Source: Pezicula radicicola (lineage: Eukaryota > Ascomycota > Leotiomycetes > Helotiales > Dermateaceae). Taken from it: 64,000 nucleotides of DNA. Below the pieces are notes generated by a model, which was given only the letters and a program-made list of their open reading frames with translations, did no database searches and was not told the origin of the DNA. Below are positions 36,329 through 47,785 of this stretch, piece after piece (positions within the stretch are counted from its first letter, which is position 1; each line of letters opens with the position of its first letter). Location: NCBI GenBank assembly GCA_003008705.1, contig PDUO01000025.1:65709-129708 (forward strand), read 5' to 3'. Both the position numbers and the translations under genes were made by a program.

Positions 36329-37807
36329 TTAACTTTTGAGCTTACTTGCTAGAGTTCCATTACAAGTAACCCCAGTAACCCCAACAGCATTCACGCAAAT
36401 AACGTTCGCACTGGCATTCGTACTCGTAAGCAAATGCACATTTTCGAAAGAGATATCCTGACAAGGTGCTGCTGCTGAGCAATTCAAAGCAATGCCAACA
36501 TTGCCATTAACCGTCCCGGCAATATCCACAAACGACAAATCCTCAAACTCCAGCGTACTCGTATCGCAATAATTGGCCTGGTCAGCGACCTTATAGTAGC
36601 ACTTATTGATATAGATAGCCTGGGTCGTATTGGATGTCGTCAGACCGTTAAAAGTGATGTTCGACACCTTCCCCGTCCCACCACCACCACCCTGTGGCGG
36701 AACACCCTCTTCGACACCAACCCACGATTTGAAATACGCACCACCCGACACAGAAGCGCCGCCCGTCAGAACATTGATGGCTTGTGAAACGGAGATATTG
36801 TTTGCAGTCACATTCGCGATGTAATCAGGCGAGTCCTTATACTGGCCAATGGACCCAAAAGCCACACCTCCACCAATGCAAGTCAGATTACTGAAGACCA
36901 TATTCGTGGAGTTACCCTTCGGTGCTAGACAATCGTCGCCGCCATGGAACAGCCAATTTTTGACGCTTAGCTGGTCCACGCGCATGGTGTCCAGTCCATC
37001 GATATTCGTTTCGTAATTTGATGCGTTCCCAGCCGGATCCGTGTTCGTGCCATTGATATAGATATTACTCAGTTCTACATACGACGAGTCCTGAACCCAA
37101 AAGGACCAGAATTGTGGTTGTCGAAATGAGAAATCCGTCACGACGACATTGGTGGAATTGTAAATGGCTAGTGATACAGGTCGACCATATTGGTTACTGT
37201 GACCAGCAGCGCGCGTCATCCACGCCTGTCCATTCCCATCGATACCTCCTTGGGCCCAGCCTCCGCCGTTGATCTCAAAATTCTGCCCTTCGACGATCCA
37301 CGCGGCAGATTGGTTTTGAAACTCGATCCTGAATGAGTTGTCGATCCAGTACATCAAGTCTGCTGTGAAAGAGAGCGTGCCAAAAATCTCAAGTCGTGAA
37401 TTCGTGAGTTTCATGTACATGCGCCGAGAGATTGTGTAAACATATGGTGCTGGTAAGGTGATGGTGCCGTTAATACCGCATCTCTCTACTGCTGCTAGGA
37501 TCTGTGTAGAATCATCGACTCCCCAGCCATATGGCGTGACGACACATTTTAGTCCTGTAGGATTTGACAACGACCAGGGTACAGAATTGAGGCTCGTAGT
37601 GCCGAGGTATGGAAATGAAGAGTTCTTGCTCAGGGGAAGTGTGGTTTCGGCTGAGTAAATTGGTGTTGTCGCAGCTTGGGGGAAAGAGATGATTTGGTTC
37701 GCATCATATGATCCGTTGCTGGCATCGGATGAACATTGGGCTAATGCGATATGCAGAAATCCCAGGATCAGAGAAGATATCCAATTTGGCATGATGCTGG
37801 ATGGCAA
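36329..37807 (-). CDS. Secreted GH28 pectinase, probably exo-acting (rhamnogalacturonan type)
   Basis: A single exon encodes 492 aa. The signal peptide probably starts at the second Met (MPNWISSLILGFLHIALAQ). The parallel beta-helix fold is marked by GH28 motifs in order: SNYETNIDGLDTMRV (in place of NTDG), HGGDDCLAPKGNSTN (the catalytic Asp pair), CIGGGVAFGSIGQYKD and GGAYFKSWVG (in place of RIK). The GSIGQY wording is that of exo-polygalacturonases and related exo-enzymes. The usual catalytic-loop His (G-H-G) is Gly here. The enzyme should act outside the cell on pectin side regions. The missing His suggests a different specificity, such as rhamnogalacturonan or rhamnosidase-like activity, or lower activity. 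Several Asn glycosylation sites are present. Confidence 0.88.
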   Translation of the reverse strand: MPSSIMPNWISSLILGFLHIALAQCSSDASNGSYDANQIISFPQAATTPIYSAETTLPLSKNSSFPYLGTTSLNSVPWSLSNPTGLKCVVTPYGWGVDDSTQILAAVERCGINGTITLPAPYVYTISRRMYMKLTNSRLEIFGTLSFTADLMYWIDNSFRIEFQNQSAAWIVEGQNFEINGGGWAQGGIDGNGQAWMTRAAGHSNQYGRPVSLAIYNSTNVVVTDFSFRQPQFWSFWVQDSSYVELSNIYINGTNTDPAGNASNYETNIDGLDTMRVDQLSVKNWLFHGGDDCLAPKGNSTNMVFSNLTCIGGGVAFGSIGQYKDSPDYIANVTANNISVSQAINVLTGGASVSGGAYFKSWVGVEEGVPPQGGGGGTGKVSNITFNGLTTSNTTQAIYINKCYYKVADQANYCDTSTLEFEDLSFVDIAGTVNGNVGIALNCSAAAPCQDISFENVHLLTSTNASANVICVNAVGVTGVTCNGTLASKLKS

Positions 37808-40800
37808 GAGATAATGGGGCCACCGTGATCTCTGCTATGTAGGAACACCAATAGATTTATAACTTTCCCACAGTATGCTAACATCCCACGGTTCAACGAC
37901 TACTAATATTGAAGTCTAAGACTAAGGAAAATTTTCCTTGTAATTTATTACCCCAATTTGCTTTTCTACTCACATCTGTGTCCTGACAGTTCTTAGAATA
38001 CACACGTGCTAACCCACGTGGGACAGCTTCGGATCCGTCGGAATTCTTGGCCTTGTCAACCCCACTTTTGGTGCAAATAGTGGTGCCTTGAGCTAACGAA
38101 AGAATTTTGTCCATCAGGAAGGCGTAGGAAGTTGCTTGCAGATGCTAGAATTTGGTGTAGGAAGGGGATAAAAGGGACAGAAAGGAGTCTTATAGATGAC
38201 TATCGTCAAAAGTAGCGGCTTGGTTTAGCGAGGCGATTTACCTACCACAAGCGGGTGCATAAATGATAAGAAGAAGCGAATTAACAACAGCGCTATGTGA
38301 TCTTGCTAGTTGTTCGTTTTTACTTTATTTCTCTATGATCTGCGAAACTCATATATATTTAAGGAGCTAATTTTTCCACACAAGTATCTAAGATGGCTCT
38401 AGTATCTGTAAAATCTCGTTCGCCAGTCATCTGTTACTTCGAACTGCGTAAAACGTTCTCTACTGAAATATTAACAGTAGCTGCAATATCTTTATAACTC
38501 TCTACTACTGCTATGATGTTTTTCCCTTAGTCCGCCTCCTGCTACTTTAGTTAGGAGGGGGCACCCATTTAATTAAGCGAGCGGGTGATCTTCGAGCTCG
38601 AACCACTTCAGCTACTTTATGTGTTTATACGAGGCAATTTTGTATTATATAAGTATGATTTTGATAGTGAAGTGGCGAGCCTTGCTTAGTGGATGTCCTA
38701 TTAATCTGAGCATGTTGCAGCAGACAGACTAATGGATAGCTATTATTTTGTATAATGGGAACTTGAAATCAAGAATTTGATAATTGCCGAAAGTATAAGA
38801 ACGATTCAGGAGAGGAACCGTTAAATAAACTATGTGGCTGAATTCCTCAAGGGTATTGAAAACAAGAAGGCTAAGTTCAATTAAAGATAATTATGGCTGA
38901 ACTCTTAAATGGTAGTGAATGTCTTACTCTAGCTAAGGTCTGACAACACTATATGCAGTGACAGTAAAGTTAGACAATCCATTTCCAGAGGTCTAATAAG
39001 AAGAAGTTCCAAGCTTTTAGGTAACTTTCCTAGAGTTACACCATTGCAAAATACCGGTCAATCTCTCTTAGATAGTGCTTATCGATGGTTACTCTATGTG
39101 TTGCCTTCCTTAAGTATGTTTGCAGAACGATGAAGCCTTATAAGAAAATTAAGAGTTAGGATTGCGTTCCTATAGGCATTGTATACAAAAGGGAAAAGAA
39201 AACTCGCAAAGCGCTAAAGATTAGGATTGGGATTTCATACTCGTAAATAAAGCCGCCAGATCGGCAATTTTTCTACCTGATCTACAACCAGATTCTATGA
39301 AAAATTTAACCCAACTTGAATTTCCTTAAGCTCTTTTACCTTTTACTCCTCAACACCCAATACACTAGAAGCCCAGTCAACATGCTTACTCCCCTCAAAT
39401 ACTCTACCCTAATTTATCTCTCTTCGAATTTCACCCCTTTGCCTTTTGTCCTAAAATTATTCGTTATACTAGCATTTGAAACTTTCCTAGCCGCAGGCTG
39501 CAACCTTTGCTTTCACAGGTTTCTTTTTTGAACATCCACCCGGCCCCCCACCCTCTACCTGCCGAAATTCTAGCTCTTCCTACATTAGCTGTCCCTTCAC
39601 AGCCTAAAGAATCTAAAACCCCGAAGATACCTAAGAGCGTAAATTTTAGGACAAGCTTACCAGGGAAGATATATTAGATGCCGAAGCAGAGCTACCTAAC
39701 AACAATTCCAACCAGTGCCCCGTAATTCGCAAACTATTCGAGTTTTCAAAAGCAGGATACATTATTGTTACACTTGAAAAGAAAATTGCAACCTATGTGG
39801 AAAGGTTGCTGTACTTACGCCTATATATCAAGAGTGAGGTTCCTTGCAACACTTACACCTAAGGCAGGGATATAAAGCAAGTAGGAGATTTTATTATGAA
39901 TATGCCCATAATTTGAGATCCCTATTCATGTCAAACATAACGAACAACAATCGAAAGACAGTATGGGAGACATCGACACCCTTTGGCAGAAGGATGACCC
40001 GAATGCCCCGGGTTTCCAGAGCCACCGTTACCCTGAAACAAACCTCCCCACAACTACCATTTCCACCATCAGCATAAGCACATTACTCATAAGGATCAAT
40101 AACATCATGACGAATCCAATATCATACCTTCACGACCTGCGTAACGCAGAACGGATTCTCGAGATTCACTGGCTTGTATACCACAAGCGTCAAAGCGATG
40201 TAGCTACGACTCAGAAGAAATTACAACTAGCGAGCCTGAATTTACTCCCGACCCTCTTTCGTGTTTACCTGAAAGTAGAGAGAGGAAGTTAATCAATAGC
40301 TTACAACCATACAATCATTAACAACGTCTAGAATAAATCTTTGGATTCAGTTAGACTTGTACATATATTACAGCTCGCTGTATGCATTACCAGCACGCAA
40401 AGTGATCCTGTAGATAGACGTAGGGCTCGGAAATGAATATATTCATCTTCATTTGTATATAGCCTAGTTCAATTCATTATAATATTGAAAGTTCATGAAT
40501 TTTCACTGAACTTTTCATTTCCACCGGAATAGGTTAATCCGCCCCGGACAAGGGTTTCTTTACTAGAGTATTTTAGAGGAAGCGGTTTAGGGGGGGGGAA
40601 TTAACGATTTTTTTTTAGAAATCTAATAATTATAATAACTTAGCTTTCTATAATATAATCTCTTTCCTAAAATTCAAGTATATAGTAATCTATAATTATT
40701 ATAAATTTTAAGAAGTTTAGAAGTTGTTTATATAGTTAAAAGTATAGCTCTATAATCAATTATATTTACTAGTAGGAAAGGTATCTTAATTATAAATGAA

Positions 40801-41059
40801 CGGCCAACCCTAGAGTAAAGGAAATGTTCTGTTTACTTCCAAGTAATCAGGTTGACGAGAGAGGTTGCTCACGAGGTCAAAAAGGCTCTAAGCGCCAATT
40901 CGAATGGATGCCTGAAGTTCACCTGATCTTTCACCCCAGCCCTCCTCAGCCTCAGCCCTGCCCACAATGTAGCTTCACATTCAGCTCTCCGGAGCACGTT
41001 GGCTTTGGGGCTACCTATCCTCCTTCAAACATGTTGAAAGCCGCTATATATATTTAACT
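37808..41059. other. Gene-poor stretch with possible gene remnant
   Basis: No intact gene was found. At 39650-39862 (plus) an open 70-codon stretch that follows an acceptor-like ttttag encodes KLTREDILDAEAELPNNN and EKKIATYVERLLYLRLYIKS, which looks like protein. Upstream and downstream stretches in other frames (around 39550 and 39963-40292) may belong to the same decayed gene. 40600-40800 is A+T-rich. The right end is the promoter of the NLR-like gene. Confidence 0.4.
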
Positions 41060-44000
41060 ATGGTATCCTCACACAAGAACCAATCCTCGATATAGTTGAG
41101 CTAACATACAACACATAGGATCGATTCTTGCAACGCGGCAAGGCTCCAGCTGTTGCTGCTCAGTCCAACGACCAGGTGCTGTCATACAATCAATCTTTAT
41201 GCAGCGGCGGGGCGTCTTCAGGGGGAGGAGCAGAATCGCAGCTGTCATCAGTACACGCAGATAACCAACCTGTGGATTCGCTGGTTCTCAAGGACTTTGA
41301 CACAAGGCACCAGCTCAATTTTCCTTTGGGTAGTATTGAGGATGGGACTCTACGTGTGGGAGATATCTGCGATCGGGCGACAAAAGTGCTGGATATACCA
41401 GAGGGTATGGAGTTGCAATTGTCCTGCAATTCGACAAAGTTGGAAGATCACTCTAGGCCTTGCCGAGACTACCATGTCAAGAACAAATCGGTGCTTGAGT
41501 GCATTTGGGTACCGGATGGCTATGTGGGGGAGGACTCCGATAGTGACAAGGACTTTGTTATTGACGGATGGAAGCCAGTGAAGAGGAAACGCCCTCGGTG
41601 GTCAACGAAGCGAAAGGACCAGTCTGCGTCCTCAATCAATGCCCCTTTTGAAGCGACAACACAATCCAGGAATCCAAGTGAACTTGCAAAGGAGCACTTG
41701 TCTCAGCCTATGACGATGCAACGTGAGACTAGTGATGAAGCTGATGTGCGATTTCAAGATGAGGAAGGGAATTCTCGCTTCGAGGAGCTCAGGCGTCCCC
41801 GTTCCTCTCATCAAAGGGAGTCCCCTGCCGACGAGAGAAAGAACTCTAGCGGACTGAGGGTTGGCAGCCAGGTAATTCAATTCGGGGATTTCCCTGAACC
41901 CGTGGACCTTGATTTAGCCAGGAAGCGATCTGATATGGCACGGAATATGTCGAGCTGGAGACAAAAGATGGGTACGACTCCAGTGGAAACCGAGCTGTTC
42001 GCCTCGGCCGGGAACGATTTATTTCCAAACGATGGCAATATGCAAAGCGCACTACAAAGAGATCGGTCATCCAACCGAACCATACCTTTTGCTATTCCGC
42101 TCCACCCCACGCCTAAGACGTACAGATCACAATCTTATTCTGTAGGGCAGCTTGACCCGCACTCGTCAGCTCCAGGACTAAACTCGTATGCTACGCCATT
42201 TCCTAGTCAAGGCAGGCCATTACAACACTCTGGGCTTCAACATCGACCATCTCGAACGAGCATGCTCAGCGAAATGTCAAACGACGGCAGACTAGACAAA
42301 GTCGAAGAGATCAACACTGAACGTTTGTTTGTGAAACCACATGGGATAAGACCAGATACTGTTTTCATTGGGAGAGAGCTGGAGCTCGCAGAACTGCACA
42401 AACTGCTTATGTACAAGACAAGACGATCATATGGCAGTTCGGCCGTGTTACTTCGGAGTCTGCCTGGAGGAGGGGAGACCCATCTGGCCCGCGAGTGTGC
42501 TTACGGACATCTTGATGAGTGTCCAGGGGGTATCTTCTTTATTCAAGCCAAGTCGTTGGCAGGATTGTCCGCTGGGTTTTGGGAAATTGCTCGAGTAGCC
42601 AAGCTATCTTTGGGTGAATTGGAAGATCCCCAGCAATTCGTTAAAAATGTTAGAGGATGGTTCAACATGAGGCACGGCTGGCTCCTTGTTCTCGATGGTA
42701 TTCATTTCGGTGGTGGTGAGAATCTCAGGCAGTTCATACCAGACAGCACAGCCACGAGTATAATATACACTTCGACGGAAAAGTTCATTGCCACTGGTTA
42801 CCATGCCATGAACCCTCAAGTCATCAGACTACCCCTCTTGTCCGCCAGGGAGGCTCAAAATCTTCTTCTCGCCGAATTGGATATCAAAAAACCAACCACT
42901 GGTGATCGGAAAAACTCGACAGAGTTAGTCCAACAGATAGGATTTCTCCCAGTAGCAATTCACGCCACAGCACGGAGATTGAAAGCCACAGGAGAGCCTC
43001 TGGCAAGATTCGCAAGGAATTATAGAAATGCACCGAAGCTAACGGATTTGAATTCATTTTCAGCAGTGGTGGGTCAGTTGACGTCTCTGGGTGCGATCGA
43101 AGCATTGAATCTAATCAAAATCATCTGTTTCTCCAAGCAACCTATACCTGTTGAGATGATTATTCTAGGTATGTGATGCCCTTTCGTGATTGTACCTCTT
43201 AACTAACATAAATCTCTAGGGATATCTTCGATAGATGTACCCGTAAAGGCTTCTGACCCTTTCACTGGGTGTTCTTTGAATAACACCATCAAAATTTTGA
43301 ATAGATTTGCCCTCATTGGTGGGAACGATTCTATGAACGACCTACCACTATCATCCGACGAAGAAATGAACTTCAACGGTGAAATTGACATTATAAGGAT
43401 GCATGGTATGGTTCAAAACTTTTTTATTGATTCTTGCCGAGCTGAGGGTCAGACTTCCGTGTGGCTTCACCACGCTGCGGCGTTGTTCTGCCAGTCTTTC
43501 TCAATAGCTTTACAGCGAATTAACAGAACGACAAATGGACGTCTTATTAAAGATTTCCGAATATACGAAATTCACGGGCGGGAGTTATTAAATCGTTTGC
43601 GGCGACTGGCGAAGAAGGAACAAACCCCATCTGGATGGCAGTCAACGTTAGGGAGAAGCCTAGACACGATTAAATTTGAAATCGACAGGAGAACAACTAG
43701 TTTCTGTGAGATTGATGCGTTTTGTGCGTCTGTTTTTGATCGCATCACGAGCACAACTTCTCCAGGGCCTCCATCCCTAATTGGGCAGGCAACACAATCG
43801 ATGAGCGATTCGGATCTCGAGTCTCTTGCCTCGATCGAAGACGATGTTTTTTCTACTGCGCGTTCATTTTCCACTGACTCGACCGTATCCTCCATTCGGT
43901 TCGCGGTTGTAGAGTTAATTGTAGGTGAATTTATTGAGGATGAAGAGCTCTCTACTCTTTACGAGGAAGCGATAAAGCGTATGCCTAACGAGAGATTTGT

Positions 44001-47000
44001 GCGAAATCAAAGACGGTTACTCAAAAAGTTCTTCCTAGATCTCCAGCCACACATGAGGACTTTAATACAAGAGCAAGCCATCCGGATCTTGCGCGGCAGG
44101 AGAGAAAGAACCTCGATTTCAGAGCAAGTATCGAGTATTATCAATCCCTCGAACGTGTCGTGGCATGCTCAAATAGCAGCTTTGTTGACCCGGAAGCCCG
44201 ACAAACAATGCCAACTAGACAGGCTTTTATGTGCTCATGGAAACAATCCTGTTGTTGAAGTTGTGCATAATGAGCCAGATGCATTGAGTGAAGAATCTGA
44301 AGGCAGCGACTCAGAAGGATCCAGTTTTGCAGATGAAGAGACCAAGTATCCCAATGTCGACATTGCTACAGCCAAGCTTCATGAGTTGGTCGTCACCGGG
44401 GATGTTCTAGCCGTCGCCAGAGTTTTGTCGACACGATTCGACGAGGTGGCTCAGCTTGAGTTTGATTGGCTGCATGAGCTCCTAGACATAGGGTGTAGTT
44501 TCGACGAAATGGCAAGGCTTCTTGTAGATGGCGAACAGGCTTCGCCCTGGGTCGTTCTCGATCACCGCGTCTCAATTAAATCACTTCCTTCTATTGGGGT
44601 AAGTAAGAAATGCTGGCCTGTTGAACGGATTATACTCTCGAAACAACTTAAAAGTTTTCTGAGTTTAGCAACAACGTTCGAAATGACAACAGATTTCTTA
44701 GGCTTTGATTTATCAAAATTATCTGATTTATTTGAGCCGGCCGGATCTGTTTTCGAACGCTTCGCTGAAAGCTCTAACCTTGTGAAACCTGCCTGCTCCG
44801 ATCTCTATTTCTATTGAGCGGTTACTGACTCTAGACTTTCTATAGTTCCACCAAGCGCACTGTGTCCACACTGGTGGACAGAAGCTCGATACGGCACCTC
44901 GCGTGGTCAATGCGACCTCTCGAAATACTGAAGCTATAGCAACGATCGATAATTGCGACATTCAGGAGATTGTCGGCGAGCTCTGTGGCAGTAAGTACTT
45001 CTCTAAGCCACGATTCTTCCTAGTTCTGCTAGGATTCATAATTCTCATGAAGTACCGTACGAATTTGTTTATAAGAAATTGTTTTGAGAAGGGCAAGTAA
45101 GTTACTTAAGTCTAAGACTTATTTCTGAATAGATAGCTATTTAAAATAGTCTATTATAAACTAATTCGTGCGGTACATCCAACTTCTAATTCCCGACTTC
45201 AATTTCCTAGAAAAGGCCGTTGAAGACTCGCGAGATCCACTCGGTTCTAGTCATTTATGTCCTTTAATGCTGACTCTGAGATTATCAGTCGCTGGTGCCA
45301 TTCCGTTGAATTCCAATGAATATGAGTACGAATGGATATCTTCAGTGCGCTTTACTGTAGAAAACACCGTTGCCTGGATAGCATATACTAGCGAAGACTC
45401 ACCAGCGACTCCAACTATTTGTGATCCGGTCCTTCGGATACTCGATGCTCTACAACGGGCCTACCATGCATTTGGCTATCTTCAGGAGACTGGGATCTGC
45501 TGTGACACTTTTACGGTACTAGTTCTCCGAGCTAGACAACCGTACAACGACGTTCCCTCCGTTGAGCTATATCATATAGAAATTTCACTCGTTGAGAGTC
45601 TAAGCTCGACTTTACAACTCTGGAGAAAGTACGCCACCGATACTGAACCACGCCAACGCGCTCCAACGTCGTGTTTAGAATGCCAGAGATGGAAACAAAA
45701 GGTACCTATAATAGCAATAGTCATTCGCTATAAGAGCACCACTCATCTTCTCAGCAATGTCAGGAGACTAATCATACGTCTTTTAGTGCAACAAAGAAGT
45801 ACCATGCCAAAATTGTGCCCGTCAGTATCCTCCAGTTTACTGTGTCTATCAACAAGCGAGGTAGGAAATTCTCTCTTGCTAAGTCCTTTGGGTGTTAACG
45901 TAGTAAATAGAGCGAATACATCTTCAAAAGGTCAAAAGAGTACAAAAGCTGAAAATCTTCTTCGGGCTTGTGGGTCAATTGCTAAGACCATAATCGCCAA
46001 AGTTTCAGACGCATATAGCGAGAATCCTGACCAGTCGAATCCAACTACTTGGTTGAACGAATGCGCTTTGGCTGTCCAAATACTTACCGTAGGTATCCTC
46101 AGCTATGCACAAGGCCATACCGGGAGTCTACATCCCGAATTTCTAGTAGACCCTCTAAAGGAACTCCACCTACTTGGAAATGATGCCAGACCGCTGGGAG
46201 CTCATATAATGGTCAACTTGTTTCAATTAACATGCATAGGGGATATGCTGCGAAAGCCAGTCCTCGTCTTTAGAACCGTGGATGTAGGCAATCCTTTCTT
46301 CGGGTTGAACGATGTGGACGATGAAAGAAAGTATGATCTTTTCGCGTCTCCTAAAGACATTGCTGATACATGGAGTCCCGCTCGGTTCGTGGTGGACACA
46401 GCTACCACAGCTGAACTGGCACCCATGTATAATTCAAGAAATCTGTGGGCAATCGAAGTAGGAGGTGGTACAATCGCTCATATTAATTCAAATTCTCAAA
46501 AACTACATTGGAGTGAAGGTAGCAGAACTAGATTCGGCGCAACTTTTGATTCCAAGGAAAAGATCTTGATTGGTGGCGTCATAGTCAACAATAAATACCC
46601 CCTCAACGAAGTAGAAAGTTGGCGGCACCCGGCAACCAACGCCTACCTACGACATTTGGGGACGCGTCAAGGTGGATGGGAACTACAAGAGAAGCAAGTC
46701 GGCCTCCAAGGAGGTCAGTATGCCGTTCTGGCATTTAATGCCACATACGTCAAGCAAAATGGCGTTACGCTCAAACAACAGCAATTAATACTCCCATCAA
46801 ACGAGATCGATCTCGCGTTCCTGAATTCCACTTACGGTCTTCAGATCAGCTTTTGCACTGGAGTTGCGCGAAGAGTCGCCCTCCGGGAATTACTGGCCGA
46901 CGTAATGGTCGAATTTGTTGAATCAAAGGTCTCCAAGCCCGCACATTGGGAGGAGCTCAAGTCAACACACTCTATTGTTCAAAATTTCCGAGTAGGAGAT

Positions 47001-47129
47001 CTCGGGCAGTGGTTCGATGGCTTGACAACGGACCAGAGAGAATCGGCTATACATATTGTGAGGTCAATGCTCGAGGTTCTTAAAGACACGGGAATCGACA
47101 AGAATGATGAGGAGCTCGTCATTGCCTAG
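41060..47129 (+). CDS. NLR-like protein: ubiquitin-like, NB-ARC and Zn2Cys6 regions in one frame
   Basis: I read exons 41060-41062, 41119-43168, 43220-44598, 44846-44990, 45211-45701, 45787-45860 and 45911-47129. All phases agree, giving 1786 aa before TAG. Residues about 55-140 are ubiquitin-like (STKLEDHSRPCRDY, VKNKSVLECIW). A charged linker follows. NB-ARC is at about 415-690: LPGGGETHLAREC (P-loop, E454 for Lys), WLLVLDGIHF (Walker B), SIIYTSTEKF, and GFLPVAIHATARRL (GLPL). A helical region and an Asp/Glu/Ser-rich linker come next. Across an intron, CLECQRWKQK joins CNKEVPCQNCARQYPPVYC: Cys1347, 1350, 1357, 1363, 1366 and 1375 fit CX2CX6CX5CX2CX8C, a Zn2Cys6 cluster. The third intron (247 nt) is uncertain, because the frame stays open through 44817 and a GTGAAA donor at 44782 is also in phase. 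Two fused or adjacent genes remain possible. Confidence 0.7.
45052..45176. mobile_element. MITE copy 1, inside an intron of the NLR-like gene
   Basis: The left end reads gtaccgtacgaatttgttta. The right end, in reverse complement, reads gtaccgcacgaattagttta. The element is about 125 bases, with imperfect inverted ends of about 35 bases. It lies wholly inside the 220-base intron 44991-45210, so it does not break the coding frame. It shares its ends with the copy at 47628. Confidence 0.7.
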
Positions 47130-47624
47130 GTACGAAGGGAAAGCCCTTACTCATGCCTCCGACTCCGTTGTGAGAAAACCAGCCTCTAGGCTCGAATACT
47201 AGCGGATTCTAAGGACTGTGCCACATTTGCCTGTATCACGCCCTTGTGTTTAGAGATCAAAAAGCACAAATGTCGTGGGCTTACAGTAGCGCCCTGGCAT
47301 AATGTCAGTAGCCTCCTGGACACGGCAGTGTGTCCACAGCTGTCCAACCGAGAACTCGTGAGTGTGTTAAACACACTTTCACCATTTAAATTAGAGCACC
47401 AGGTTTCGTACTGGATTGGCAAGTCAGGCTCAAATCTTATTGCGAAAGTGTGGTTGACGAACGATCCTGAGCCGCGACTAGTAGTTCGACAAAACGCTAT
47501 TCCGGAGAAGTACAGATCGAGGCTACCGAAGGCTATGGTCGAACGACTTGGACGGTTGAGGGAGCAGCAGGTATCAAATGCTGGCGCCTCCCAAGTGGTC
47601 ATTCTGGCTGAAAAGCCGCATTGA
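47130..47624 (+). pseudogene. In-frame continuation of the NLR-like gene beyond two TAG codons
   Basis: Directly after TAG (47127-47129) the same frame reads 19 codons (VRRESPYSCLRLRCEKTSL), a second TAG (47187-47189), and then 144 codons to TGA at 47622-47624. The last part is protein-like, with Cys pairs and ordered motifs: ILADSKDCATFACITPLC, KKHKCRGLTVAPWHNV, VSYWIGKSGSNLIAKVW. Both TAGs sit where a Trp (TGG) would suit. The change from TGG to TAG is CpA to TpA on the other strand, as in RIP. Alternatives are a 72-nt intron 47118-47189 with a weak GTCATT donor, which would remove both stops in phase, or stop-codon readthrough. I infer recent inactivation of the 3' end. Confidence 0.55.
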
Positions 47625-47627
47625 TTG

Positions 47628-47785
47628 CCGTACGAATTGGTTTATAAGAGATTATTTTGAACAGTTATCTATCAAGAGATAAGAGATGGACCTAAGGAAC
47701 CTACTTGACTTGGGTAACTCAGTTGACTAGGCTTGCTCACTTGCCTTAACTAAAATGATCTCTTATACACCAATTCGTATAGTAT
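47628..47785. mobile_element. MITE copy 2, just after the last stop of the NLR-like locus
   Basis: The left end reads ccgtacgaattggtttataa and continues gagattattttga. The right end in reverse complement reads actatacgaattggtgtata and continues agagatcatttta. It is the same family as 45052-45176 but about 30 bases longer, with ends that match each other better. It begins three bases after the TGA at 47622-47624. Confidence 0.7.

Noticed and set aside
41128..47129. Three separate long open frames treated as three genes
   Set aside because: Intron signals with matching phases join them into one product. The breaks coincide with GTATGT/TAG and GTAAGT/TAG pairs. This is kept as a model, not a certainty.
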